Of a DNA stretch of 64,000 nucleotides, positions 9,616 through 18,494 are shown one piece after another (the first letter of the stretch is position 1; each line of letters starts with the position of its first letter). Under the pieces are notes generated by a model. The model saw only the letters and a program-made list of their open reading frames with translations. It searched no databases and was not told where the DNA came from. Location: NCBI RefSeq assembly GCF_001399975.1, contig NZ_LKBD01000019.1, positions 1-64,000 on the forward strand, given 5' to 3'. The stretch comes from Pseudoalteromonas sp. P1-9 (lineage in GTDB: Bacteria > Pseudomonadota > Gammaproteobacteria > Enterobacterales > Alteromonadaceae). The translations under genes and the position numbers were made by a program.

Positions 9616-10813
9616 AATTTTGATTATTGATGATGACCCCAAGAGGTTGAACAAAATTAAAGAGTTGTTGGAGAGTAAATTCTCAGATATTCAAATACAT
9701 GTTGCCGATAGTGTTCATAATGCTAGCAAAAAGCTTAAGAATAATTATTACTTCTCAATTTTCTTAGATATGTCTTTACCTTTAAGAAGTAATGAAAAGA
9801 AACTGGATCGAAATGCTGGAATAAAGTTATTGGAGCAAATATCGAGAGGACGCTTCAAAAAAATTCCAATTAGAGTGGTCGGGTTTACAGCATTAATTGA
9901 AGATTTTGAGAATAAAGAAGAACAATTCGAATCTTTGGGATTTAGATTATACGAAGCTAAACCAGGCGACTTCTCATGGTTTAATAGAGCATTGAAACAA
10001 GTCGAGTATAGTTTAAACTCTTTGGAGTCATATAATGATCTTCCAACTGATATAGCAGTTTTCAGTGTTCATGGTATTGAGACTAACGGTAAGTGGCAAG
10101 ATGATTTAATATCGCTGATTCGAAAACGATTTCCTGAAGCTGATATAGTAGACCTTCCTTTCAAATTTGAAGAATTTCCTGTTACAAGATTCATTATTCC
10201 ATGGATGCGAAATAACATGGTTGACCTGTATTTTTTGCAATTAGAAAAGTGGCTGGAAGAAAATAAAACAAAGCGAATAGTGTGTTTTGCCCACAGTTTC
10301 GGTACATATATTTTAGTCAAAGCATTGGAGAGAATTAAGAATAAATCTCTTCTAGAAAATTTAGATTTGGTTCTGCTTAGTGGAAGTGTATTAAAGCAAA
10401 ACTATGATTTTCGAGCTATCAAAGAGTTTCCTAATGTTAGAATTGTCAATGATTGTGCGAGACAAGATGGAGCCTTGTTATTTAGCAAAGGTGTGGTCTG
10501 GGGAACAGGAATGGGGGGGCGATTAGGCTTTTCATCAATTTTAAACCAGCAGTTTGTCAACAGGACTTATGAGGGTGGGCATAGTGTTTTCTTTGAAAAA
10601 GATAATAAAATAGTAAAAGAATACTGGTTACCTCTTCTTGATAATGATTTTTTGATATCACCATTTAATAAAGTTAGTCGTAATAGGAAGAGAGATAAAT
10701 TATTCGAGTATACGGCAAGGCTTTCAGGTTCAGTTAAATTACTTTATTACGTTTTTCCTTTATTAGCTCTATGTTATATCTTTGTCACGTTCTTGAACAT
10801 AATATGGCCATAA
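9608..10813 (+). CDS. dtcC: Receiver fused to alpha/beta hydrolase with C-terminal membrane anchor (DtcC-like effector)
   Basis: A 401-residue protein. Residues 1-135 are a complete receiver: D8-D10, phosphoacceptor D54 in FLDMSLP, T94, and K118 in EAKPGD. Residues about 148-345 look like an alpha/beta hydrolase: VHGIET as oxyanion strand, nucleophile S230 in FAHSFGT, an acid near D282/D287 and H325 in EGGHSVFF. Residues about 376-397 form one hydrophobic helix that would hold it at the inner membrane. In the described Detocs system the effector is a PNP-family ATP nucleosidase; here the output domain is a lipase/esterase-like hydrolase, so membrane lipid damage is a reasonable guess. The substrate is unknown. 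Confidence 0.7.
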   Translation: MHKILIIDDDPKRLNKIKELLESKFSDIQIHVADSVHNASKKLKNNYYFSIFLDMSLPLRSNEKKLDRNAGIKLLEQISRGRFKKIPIRVVGFTALIEDFENKEEQFESLGFRLYEAKPGDFSWFNRALKQVEYSLNSLESYNDLPTDIAVFSVHGIETNGKWQDDLISLIRKRFPEADIVDLPFKFEEFPVTRFIIPWMRNNMVDLYFLQLEKWLEENKTKRIVCFAHSFGTYILVKALERIKNKSLLENLDLVLLSGSVLKQNYDFRAIKEFPNVRIVNDCARQDGALLFSKGVVWGTGMGGRLGFSSILNQQFVNRTYEGGHSVFFEKDNKIVKEYWLPLLDNDFLISPFNKVSRNRKRDKLFEYTARLSGSVKLLYYVFPLLALCYIFVTFLNIIWP

Positions 10814-10937
10814 ATAGAATGCATGGGGAATAAATTTAGATTCGTTGTGAAGTGTTATGATTAACATTTGTCGTGATAACTATATGATAATATTGTGGTT
10901 GTTATTTGTTGGCGATGATATTTTTTTGTTCTTTTCA

Positions 10938-10958
10938 GGCTTCAAAATGCCGTTCTAA
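10938..10958 (+). repeat. Right boundary repeat of the island (putative attR)
   Basis: GGCTTCAAAATGCCGTT-C-TAA repeats the last codons and stop of ybaB without the rest of the gene. It is followed 22 bases later by a strong terminator, so this is probably the original 3' end of ybaB displaced by the island. Confidence 0.75.
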
Positions 10959-10980
10959 TTTAAAACGCATTTAATGTTAT

Positions 10981-11008
10981 AAAAATAGCGCCTTTTGGCG
11001 CTATTTTT
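10981..11008. terminator. Bidirectional terminator, probably the ancestral ybaB terminator
   Basis: A perfect 12-bp stem (10981-10992 with 10997-11008) has loop TTTT. A runs on one side and T runs on the other make it work on both strands, so it also ends the thiolase gene. Confidence 0.85.
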
Positions 11009-11028
11009 ATATGTATCAGAATTCAAAA

Positions 11029-12198
11029 CTACTTTTGATATAGGGTAACAACCACAGCGCCACCTAAGCCAACATTGTGCTGTAATGCAAGTCTTGCGCC
11101 TTCCACTTGTCTTTTTCCTGCTTGGCCGCGCAAATGCCAGCTTAATTCAACACATTGTGCTATACCAGTTGCACCAATAGGGTGACCTTTTGACATTAAC
11201 CCACCTGATGGCCCAATCACAAACTTACCGCCGTAAGTATTATCACCGTCTGAAATCAGCTTAATTGCTTCGCCTTCTTCACATAATCCTAGCGCTTCAT
11301 AATTAATTACTTCATTGGTGGTAAAGCAGTCATGTAATTCCACTACGTCAACATCTTTAGGTGAAACACCCGCGAGGTTAAAGGCTTTATTGGCAGCGCG
11401 TTTGGTCATATCGGCACCCACCGAAAGAATAGGGTCGTGCCATGACTCTTCAGTGTCGGTTGCCATTGCTTGGCCAATAATTTTCACCCCATGTGTAATA
11501 TTGTGTTTTTTAGCAAAAGCGTCGCTACACAGAATTGCGGCGGCAGCGCCACAGGTAGGCGGGCATGCCATAGTGCGCGTCATATAATCATCAAAAATTA
11601 TTCTGTCATTAAGCACACTTTCTACGGTGAGTGGCGCAGAAAATAATGAATAAGGGTTGTGTATGGCGTGGCTTCGTGATTTTACGGCGACTTTTGCATA
11701 AAGCTCGCTGCTTACATTATATTTTTCCATATAATGTTTACCGGCTGCACCAAATGCGCGAAGAGCAATAGGCGCTTTTGCAATACCAAATTTATCATAT
11801 ACCGCGTTAGCTCTATCAAATGGGTTTTCTCTGTCAGACCAATGCGAACCCAATGCACCTGGTTGCATTTCCTCAAAGCCAAACGCAACAACACATTCAA
11901 CCTCGCCAGATAAAATTGCTTGCCTTGCAGCATAAAGCGCCGTAGACCCACTTGAGCAATTATTATTAACATTAATGATAGGAATACCGGTTTGAGCAAC
12001 ATCATAAAACGCATGTTGCCCACAGGTACTATCGCCATAAATATAAGCGGCATATCCTTGTTCGATATGGCTTACATTAATTCCAGCGTCTGTGAGCGCC
12101 AGTCGAATAGCGTTTGCAGCCATTACACGGTACGGCTCTTGTTGGCCCGGTTTACAAAACTGTGTCATACCAACGCCAGCAATAATTACATTTTTCAT
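11029..12198 (-). CDS. SCP2-type thiolase / acetyl-CoA acetyltransferase-like protein
   Basis: A 389-residue thiolase-fold enzyme. The nucleophile is C81 in NNNCSSGSTAL; VELHDCFTTNE and GGLMSKGHPIGATGIAQ carry the His of the SCP-x/lipid-transfer type of thiolase. It lacks the second reactive cysteine pattern of classical biosynthetic thiolases, as SCP2-type members do. Such enzymes cleave or form branched or unusual acyl-CoA chains. No other acyl-CoA gene is nearby, so the substrate cannot be deduced. It converges on the ybaB end and is divergent from the glycerate kinase fusion. Confidence 0.85.
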   Translation of the reverse strand: MKNVIIAGVGMTQFCKPGQQEPYRVMAANAIRLALTDAGINVSHIEQGYAAYIYGDSTCGQHAFYDVAQTGIPIINVNNNCSSGSTALYAARQAILSGEVECVVAFGFEEMQPGALGSHWSDRENPFDRANAVYDKFGIAKAPIALRAFGAAGKHYMEKYNVSSELYAKVAVKSRSHAIHNPYSLFSAPLTVESVLNDRIIFDDYMTRTMACPPTCGAAAAILCSDAFAKKHNITHGVKIIGQAMATDTEESWHDPILSVGADMTKRAANKAFNLAGVSPKDVDVVELHDCFTTNEVINYEALGLCEEGEAIKLISDGDNTYGGKFVIGPSGGLMSKGHPIGATGIAQCVELSWHLRGQAGKRQVEGARLALQHNVGLGGAVVVTLYQK

Positions 12199-12460
12199 TT
12201 TCAGCCTATTGTTTTTATTTTCTGAAATTTAATACCAGTCAAGAGGTGATTTAAACCTTAACGCGAAAGCCCAGCTTTTAACACTTTGTTTGTGTAATAC
12301 AACACATAAACGGTAAAAATAACGCACTTGAAGGAACATAAAACCATGTTCTCGTCATTTGTTGAGTTACATAGCAAAACCCAAAAGTGCTAGTCTGCGT
12401 TGGCACATTCCTTGACTCATTAATAAATAGCTTATTAAAACGTTCAAAGGATGCATTAAT
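12199..12460. other. Divergent promoter region, thiolase versus glucosylglycerate operon
   Basis: No gene is seen. AAAGG (12446-12450) precedes the ATG at 12461. No promoter stands out well enough to assign. Confidence 0.4.
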
Positions 12461-14269
12461 ATGGTGCAAGCACTCTCAGCCAAGTTTCTGACTAAATTTA
12501 TAGAAAAACACTCGCTTTCTCAGGAAGTTAAAAAAACCATTAAAACTTGGTATGCACCAATCGCTGAGCAAATTGCACTGCACCAAAATAGAACAAAGCA
12601 AACATTAGTAATTGGCATTAACGGTTGTCAGGGATCGGGAAAAAGCACGCTAACGGATTTCTTGAATCAATATTTACGCATGTATTTTGGCTTAAATGTA
12701 GTGTCGATTTCGCTCGATGATTATTACTTATCAGCATCTGAACGCGAAGAACTGGCAACAAACATTCATCCATTACTTGGTACACGTGGTGTTCCTGGTA
12801 CCCACAAAATAGAACAGCTAGATCATGACTTAGCAGCGCTTACGCGCAAAACGCTTAAGCGCCCATTATTTATTCGCCGATTTAATAAAGCCACAGATAA
12901 CCCATTTCCAGCTGACAAATGGACAAAAATTTCATCGCCGCCCGATGTGATTATTTTAGAAGGGTGGTGCGTAGGGCTTAACGCAGAGCCACTAGATGCT
13001 TTAAAAACACCGATAAACCAGCTTGAAGCTAATGAAGACCAAAACGGTACGTGGCGAAATTACGTTAATAATCAGCTAAGTGGCCCGTATCAAAAAGTAT
13101 TCCAGCGAATAGACCGCGGGATTATGCTCAAGGCACCCAGTTTTGATGTGGTGGCCAAATGGCGTAAAGAACAAGAAACCAAACTACGCCAATCCCAAAC
13201 CGCACTCGCAAACAATAAAATAATGAGCGAACAAGAAATTGATCGCTTCGTACTTTTTTTTGAAAGGCTTACACGCTTTGGTTTAGCAGAGTTTAGTGAA
13301 AATGCAGATATTACCCTGCACCTAAATGAAACACGCAAAATTGTTGACGTAACCGGGCGTTTTAAGCAGTTATGCTTTCCTGAAAAGCTCGCAATATTTA
13401 CCGATCTTGATGGTACCTTACTCGATCATTACAGCTACGAGTTTCAGCCTGCAAAAGTGAGTGTATTTTTATGCTACGAACTGGGCTTTCCCATTATTCC
13501 GTGTACCAGTAAAACCTTTAAAGAAATTATCGCCATTCGCACCCAGTTAGGGCTAGGAACGCCGTTTATTGTGGAAAATGGCGCTGCCGCATTTTTACCC
13601 AAAAAGTGGTTGAAAGAATATTTAATTGATCCCGTTGGCTTAATTGAATTCGGTGAGTTTTACATAAAAGAGTTTGGCCAACCACGCAGCTTTTGGTTAA
13701 GCCAACTTAAACAGCATGCCAGCGACTTTGCACACCTTTACAAAGGTTTTTCGCAAATGAGCAATAGCCAATTAGCCGAGCTTACAGGCCTTAGCGAAAA
13801 AGATGCCGAAAAAGCTAAACTACGCCACTACTCAGAGCCACTTCATTGGTTTGGTGATGCCTGTCAAAAAAAGGCATTTATAAAACGCATGCGCGAAAAC
13901 GGCGCAACCATTATTGAAGGCGGGCGATTTTTGCATGTGTGTGGCGACGAAAGTAAAGGCGTTGCGCTTGAATGGTTGTTTAACCAAATAAAGCACGAAT
14001 TGCCCGGAGACTGGCTCAGTGTGGCGCTTGGCGACAGCGAAAACGACAGCGCCATGCTAGAGCAAGCCGACATTGCTGTGCAAATAAAATCAATGACACA
14101 CCCATTTATTCAGCTACAGCGTGAAAAAGGGGTGATGCGCTCATCTATGCCAGGACCCACTGGCTGGCACGAAGTAATGATGCAGTTAATAAGCGAACTA
14201 GATAACCACCACATAGAACGTATTAAATCCATTCGCAATACCGCTTTAAAGGAGAAACACTATGGCTGA
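12461..14269 (+). CDS. Fused D-glycerate kinase and glycosyl-3-phosphoglycerate phosphatase
   Basis: A 602-residue two-domain protein. Residues 1-290 are a P-loop kinase of the plant-type D-glycerate 3-kinase family, with Walker A GCQGSGKST (55-63), SISLDDYYL and VIILEGWCVG. From about 308 on it is a HAD phosphatase of the mannosyl-3-phosphoglycerate phosphatase type: FTDLDGTLLDH with D315 and D317, CTSKTFKEI, and GDSENDSAML near the end. The kinase would rephosphorylate glycerate released by the phosphorylase two genes down. The phosphatase would remove phosphate from glucosyl-3-phosphoglycerate made by the next gene. The frame is continuous, with no sign of a sequencing join. Confidence 0.85.
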   Translation: MVQALSAKFLTKFIEKHSLSQEVKKTIKTWYAPIAEQIALHQNRTKQTLVIGINGCQGSGKSTLTDFLNQYLRMYFGLNVVSISLDDYYLSASEREELATNIHPLLGTRGVPGTHKIEQLDHDLAALTRKTLKRPLFIRRFNKATDNPFPADKWTKISSPPDVIILEGWCVGLNAEPLDALKTPINQLEANEDQNGTWRNYVNNQLSGPYQKVFQRIDRGIMLKAPSFDVVAKWRKEQETKLRQSQTALANNKIMSEQEIDRFVLFFERLTRFGLAEFSENADITLHLNETRKIVDVTGRFKQLCFPEKLAIFTDLDGTLLDHYSYEFQPAKVSVFLCYELGFPIIPCTSKTFKEIIAIRTQLGLGTPFIVENGAAAFLPKKWLKEYLIDPVGLIEFGEFYIKEFGQPRSFWLSQLKQHASDFAHLYKGFSQMSNSQLAELTGLSEKDAEKAKLRHYSEPLHWFGDACQKKAFIKRMRENGATIIEGGRFLHVCGDESKGVALEWLFNQIKHELPGDWLSVALGDSENDSAMLEQADIAVQIKSMTHPFIQLQREKGVMRSSMPGPTGWHEVMMQLISELDNHHIERIKSIRNTALKEKHYG

Positions 14270-15506
14270 TTTTTATCAAAATGGCATTGTAACAACCTTG
14301 CATAACCTAACGAACCGAGGAGTGGATGAGTTAGAAAGCGAACTTGTTGAGTTTTCTAAAACGCGGCCAATGGGTTTAATTTTACCGTCACTTTATAGCG
14401 AGTTAGAAGGCCAAGCATTGCCTAAAATTGTTGAGCATTTAAGTGAGGTGCCATACCTATCGCAAATAATTATTGGCCTAGATAGAGCTAATGAAGCCGA
14501 ATTTTGTAAAGCCATTGAGTTTTTTAAATACCTCGGCCAACCTCATCAAATTATGTGGCACGACGGCCCACGTTTAAAACAATTAGATGCCGAATTACAA
14601 GCGCTTGGTGTTGCGCCAACCGAAATGGGTAAAGGGCGCAATGTGTGGTACTGCATGGGGTATGCACTTGCCACAAAAGAGGCGGAATCAATCGCATTGC
14701 ACGATTGCGATATTTTAACCTACGACCGCAGCTTACTAGCGCGCTTAATTTACCCAGTAGCACACCCGCAATTTAACTATGAGTTTTGTAAAGGCTATTA
14801 CGCCCGCTATTCTGACGGCAAACTCAATGGCCGAGTGGCACGCTTACTGGTTACGCCGCTTCTTAAGGCGTTAAAACGTGTGATGGGCCATAACGACTAC
14901 CTAGACTATATGGATAGCTACCGTTATTCACTTTCAGGCGAGTTTTCATTTAGGCAAGATGTGCTAAATGATATTCGCATTCCCAGTGATTGGGGGTTAG
15001 AAATTGGTGTGTTGTCTGAAATGCAGCGCAACTATGCCGCTAATCGCTTATGCCAAGTAGACATTGCCAACGTGTACGACCATAAACACCAAGACTTATC
15101 GCTTCATAATAGCGAGGGCGGCTTGTCGAAAATGTCGATAGACATTACCAAAGCATTTTTCAGAAAACTCGCCACCCAAGGCTACACCCTAAACACCGAA
15201 ACCATGCGCACCATTAAAGCCACGTATTTTCGTATCGCGCTCGATTACATCGAAACCTATAAAAATGATGCCATTATTAACGGCTTACAAGTGGATATTC
15301 ACACTGAAGAAAAGTCAGTAGAAATGTTCGCTAAAAACATTATGGCAGCTGGACAATCGTTTTTAGAAAAGCCTATGGAAACACCGTTTATTCCGTCTTG
15401 GAACCGCGTTATTAGCGCCATGCCAGATGTATTAACGCGCTTAGAGCAAGCGGTAGAAGAAGACTTTTTAGAATACTCTGAAAAGTTGCGTAAAAAGGTA
15501 AGCTAA
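14262..15506 (+). CDS. gpgS: Glucosyl-3-phosphoglycerate synthase (GT81 family)
   Basis: GT-A fold glycosyltransferase of 414 residues that joins glucose from an NDP-glucose to 3-phosphoglycerate, the first step to the compatible solute glucosylglycerate. The metal-binding motif is HDCDIL (D148 and D150), preceded by GKGRNVWYCMGYALA and followed by FCKGYYARYSDGKLNGRVAR. GGAG (14251-14254) precedes the ATG, which overlaps the fusion gene by 8 bases. A mannosyl-transferring relative is possible, but the glucose-directed neighbours (GalU and the GH13_18 phosphorylase) favour GpgS. Confidence 0.88.
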   Translation: MADFYQNGIVTTLHNLTNRGVDELESELVEFSKTRPMGLILPSLYSELEGQALPKIVEHLSEVPYLSQIIIGLDRANEAEFCKAIEFFKYLGQPHQIMWHDGPRLKQLDAELQALGVAPTEMGKGRNVWYCMGYALATKEAESIALHDCDILTYDRSLLARLIYPVAHPQFNYEFCKGYYARYSDGKLNGRVARLLVTPLLKALKRVMGHNDYLDYMDSYRYSLSGEFSFRQDVLNDIRIPSDWGLEIGVLSEMQRNYAANRLCQVDIANVYDHKHQDLSLHNSEGGLSKMSIDITKAFFRKLATQGYTLNTETMRTIKATYFRIALDYIETYKNDAIINGLQVDIHTEEKSVEMFAKNIMAAGQSFLEKPMETPFIPSWNRVISAMPDVLTRLEQAVEEDFLEYSEKLRKKVS

Positions 15507-17254
15507 TGACATACCCACTAACAGATAAACTGGTTATGCAACTGCAAGTGATTTACCAAGGCATAACCTTAAAAACGCCGTTAGAGCAAATTGCCAGCAG
15601 GTTAATTGCAAAAATGGGATTAGCTGAAAATGCACACGGCCCCAAGCCGTTTCAAAATCGTTGGAACGAATCTGACATTGTGATGATCACCTACGGCGAT
15701 AGCATAGTGAAAGACGGTGAAAAGCCACTTGTAACCTTAAAACAGTTTATTGATACGCATTTAAGCGACGAACTAAGCGCGGTGCATATTTTACCGTTTT
15801 TCCCGTACAGCTCAGACGATGGCTTTTCAGTGCTTGATTACTCCAGTGTGAACGAGTCACTAGGCGATTGGTGCGACATTAGCGCAATTAGCAAAGAGTA
15901 TAAATTAATGGCTGATTTAGTGATCAATCATTGCTCAGCGCGCTCTATTTGGTTTGAAAACTTTATTAAAGGCGAGGGCACAGGCCATGATTATTTTTAT
16001 ACCGCTTTGCCAAACGATCCACTTGATAAAGTTGTAAGGCCACGCACTTCGCCGTTATTAAAGCCAGTAACAAGCCAAAATGGTGAGCAATTTGTATGGT
16101 GTACCTTTAGCCACGATCAGGTTGATTTAGACTTTTCAAATCCAGAGGTACTGATTACGTTTGTGGGCATTATTAAGCAATACCTTGATGCGGGCGTGCG
16201 TATTTTTCGCTTAGATGCCATTGCATTTTTATGGAAAGAAATTGGCACTAGCTGTATTAATTTACCACAAACCCATGAAGTGGTTAGGTTGCTTCGCACA
16301 TTAATTGAATGCGCAAACGAAAACGCCATTATTATTACTGAAACCAACATACCCAATACGCAAAATCTGGCCTACTTTGGCAATGCTAACGAAGCGCATG
16401 CAATTTATAACTTTTCATTGCCGCCTTTACTAATTTACAGCTTAATTTCGGGCGATTGTCAGGCGTTAAAAAACTGGTTAATGCGCATGCCGCCAGCGCA
16501 AAATGGCACATGCTATTTTAACTTTATTGCATCGCACGATGGCATAGGGCTGCGCCCGGCAGAAGGGCTATTAAGTGATGAAAACATTGCGAAAATGGTT
16601 AAAACAATGCAACAGTTTGGTGGCCTTATTTCGTGGCGCACCAGTGAAGATGGCAGCCAAAAACCATACGAGATGAACATTGCTCTGTTTGACGCGCTAA
16701 AAGGCACGGTTAATGGGCCCGATAAATATCAGTTTCAGCGATTTCTATGTGCGCATAGCATTATGATGAGCCTAGAAGGCATACCCGGAATTTATATTCA
16801 CAGTTTATTGGCCACCGAGAATGACTATGAAAAATACGATAACACCCATCATAACCGGGCAATTAACCGCCACCGTTGGCAACGCGAGTTACTAACAACA
16901 CAACTAAACAATATTTACAGTCATCACAGTAAAGTATTAGGTGCACTTAAACGCTTACTTCAAATTAGAAAAGCACAGCCCGCTTTTCACCCAAATGCCA
17001 CCCAATTTGTATTGCAACTTGGCCCCGAGTTATTTGGCGTTTGGCGACAATGCATTAATCGCAGTCAAAGTATTTTTAGTGTTGCTAATATTACCAATAC
17101 GCCAACGTCACTTAGACTTAATGAACTTAATTTAATTGAAACAGAAAATTGGTATGACTTACTTACAGGCCAGCACATAACCGATATAAATAGCGAACTT
17201 GCGTTGCTGCCGTATCAAACCATTTGGCTTACCAATAAAAACAAGGGAATATAA
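15506..17254 (+). CDS. Glucosylglycerate phosphorylase (GH13_18, sucrose phosphorylase-like)
   Basis: A 582-residue member of the sucrose phosphorylase subfamily. Catalytic residues are D237 in FRLDAIAF (nucleophile) and E279 in ITETNIP (acid/base), with FIASHDGIG as the third motif and [14 protein letters not shown] near the N-terminus. In this operon the likely reaction is glucosylglycerate plus phosphate to glucose-1-phosphate and glycerate, not sucrose phosphorolysis. That reading rests on gpgS, glycerate kinase and galU being in the same operon. The ATG overlaps the gpgS stop by one base. Confidence 0.85.
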   Translation: MTYPLTDKLVMQLQVIYQGITLKTPLEQIASRLIAKMGLAENAHGPKPFQNRWNESDIVMITYGDSIVKDGEKPLVTLKQFIDTHLSDELSAVHILPFFPYSSDDGFSVLDYSSVNESLGDWCDISAISKEYKLMADLVINHCSARSIWFENFIKGEGTGHDYFYTALPNDPLDKVVRPRTSPLLKPVTSQNGEQFVWCTFSHDQVDLDFSNPEVLITFVGIIKQYLDAGVRIFRLDAIAFLWKEIGTSCINLPQTHEVVRLLRTLIECANENAIIITETNIPNTQNLAYFGNANEAHAIYNFSLPPLLIYSLISGDCQALKNWLMRMPPAQNGTCYFNFIASHDGIGLRPAEGLLSDENIAKMVKTMQQFGGLISWRTSEDGSQKPYEMNIALFDALKGTVNGPDKYQFQRFLCAHSIMMSLEGIPGIYIHSLLATENDYEKYDNTHHNRAINRHRWQRELLTTQLNNIYSHHSKVLGALKRLLQIRKAQPAFHPNATQFVLQLGPELFGVWRQCINRSQSIFSVANITNTPTSLRLNELNLIETENWYDLLTGQHITDINSELALLPYQTIWLTNKNKGI

Positions 17255-17255
17255 A

Positions 17256-18161
17256 ATGAAAAAAGTAACCAAAGCAGTGATCCCTGTTGCAGGGTTAGGA
17301 ACCCGCATGTTGCCGGCAACTAAAGCCATTCCCAAAGAAATGCTTACCTTAGTAGATAAGCCGCTAATTCAATACGTGGTAGAAGAAGCCGCAGCGGCGG
17401 GTATTAAAGAAATTGTACTGGTAACTCATGCCAGTAAAAACGCCATCGAAAACCATTTTGACACCAGTTTTGAACTAGAAGCCCAGTTAGAATCGCGCGT
17501 TAAGCGCTCGCTCTTACAAGAGGTTAAAAGCATAAACCCCAAAGGCATAACCATGATCTCAGTGCGCCAAGCCGAGGCAAAAGGGTTAGGGCACGCCATT
17601 TTATGTGCCCGTTCAGTGATTGGCGACGAACCATTTGCAGTAATATTGCCCGATGTCATTATTGATAAATACCACTCAGATTTAGGCGTGGAAAACCTTG
17701 CAAAAATGGTTAGTAACTACAACGAAACAGGCGTTAACCAAATAATGGTAAACCCGGTAGAGATGGCGCAAGTGCAAAGCTATGGCGTGGTTGATTTAGA
17801 CAACCAAACCCTGTGTGCGGGCGAAACCGCTAAAATCATCGGCATGGTAGAAAAACCGCCACGCGAAGAAGCCCCTTCAAACCTTGCTATTACCGGACGC
17901 TATGTGCTCTCAGAAAGTATTTGGCCAATTTTAGCCAAAACGCCACCGGGCGCAGGGGACGAAATTCAACTCACCGATGCGCTTTATACGTTATTAGACC
18001 AACAAGGGCTAGAAGCTTACCAGCTGGTGGGCAAAACCCACGATTGCGGTAACAAACTTGGCTTTATAAAGGCCAATATTGAATACGCCATTCAACGAGC
18101 AGAGTTTAAAGACGAGCTCACTCAATATATTGACGAAGTACTCGCTGAAAACCGTTATTGA
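17256..18161 (+). CDS. galU: UTP-glucose-1-phosphate uridylyltransferase
   Basis: A 301-residue enzyme that makes UDP-glucose from glucose-1-phosphate. The nucleotide-binding signature [19 protein letters not shown] lies at the N-terminus, and [19 protein letters not shown] and [12 protein letters not shown] are typical. The ATG at 17256 has AAGGGA (17243-17248) upstream; in-frame codons further upstream lie inside the preceding gene and are rejected. Being last in the operon, it would recycle the phosphorylase product into the donor for GpgS. A second galU elsewhere in the genome is possible. Confidence 0.93.
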   Translation: MKKVTKAVIPVAGLGTRMLPATKAIPKEMLTLVDKPLIQYVVEEAAAAGIKEIVLVTHASKNAIENHFDTSFELEAQLESRVKRSLLQEVKSINPKGITMISVRQAEAKGLGHAILCARSVIGDEPFAVILPDVIIDKYHSDLGVENLAKMVSNYNETGVNQIMVNPVEMAQVQSYGVVDLDNQTLCAGETAKIIGMVEKPPREEAPSNLAITGRYVLSESIWPILAKTPPGAGDEIQLTDALYTLLDQQGLEAYQLVGKTHDCGNKLGFIKANIEYAIQRAEFKDELTQYIDEVLAENRY

Positions 18162-18494
18162 TATTAAATTCAGCTTATTTTAAAAATTAAATGACGCACT
18201 TTGGCAGTCAATACTTTAGTATTTGCCGAGTGCTTCTATACATCACAAGGTTTGTTTAACTTCTTGCAAAAAGCGTTACTTACACACTATGCGTAACACA
18301 AGCTAGGTGCTGGCACTTTTAGCTTTGTAAAAACCCCAATCTCAAAGCTTTGTTTATTGCTACACCGAATGTCACCGTAAAGCAAAAACAGTTTGGTGAG
18401 TGGCTATGTAATTTAGGTAATCATCTGTTATTTATGAATAAACTCTGTTAAATTTCGTTATAACTTGCGCCAGGCAATTAAGGAAGTAACGTCT
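18162..18494. other. Gap between galU and the methyltransferase operon
   Basis: No gene is seen. A composite stem-loop at 18196-18233 (GCACTTTGGCA with TGCCGAGTGC, inner AATAC/GTATT) may end the galu operon or be a structured leader. It lacks a long T run. AAGGAAG (18480-18486) is the ribosome site for the GTG at 18495. Confidence 0.4.

Larger units (their letters stand above)
5414..10958. mobile_element. Integrated defence island at the 3' end of ybaB, about 5.5 kb
   Basis: The segment is bounded by a 17-bp direct repeat of the ybaB terminus, is visibly richer in A+T than the flanks, and separates ybaB from whatever followed it before. It carries only a three-gene Detocs-like operon and a possible gene remnant on the minus strand at 5501-5611. 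No integrase, transposase or phage gene can be seen, so the element is either a remnant, mobilised in trans, or inserted by homologous exchange of gene ends. The insertion is inferred from sequence alone. Confidence 0.7.

Noticed and set aside
12461-14269. Two separate genes joined by a sequencing error
   Set aside because: The frame is continuous, with no disrupted domain edge and no internal start with a ribosome site at the domain boundary.
15506-17254. Plain sucrose phosphorylase
   Set aside because: No sucrose transport or metabolism genes are nearby, while gpgS, a phosphatase, glycerate kinase and galU surround it.
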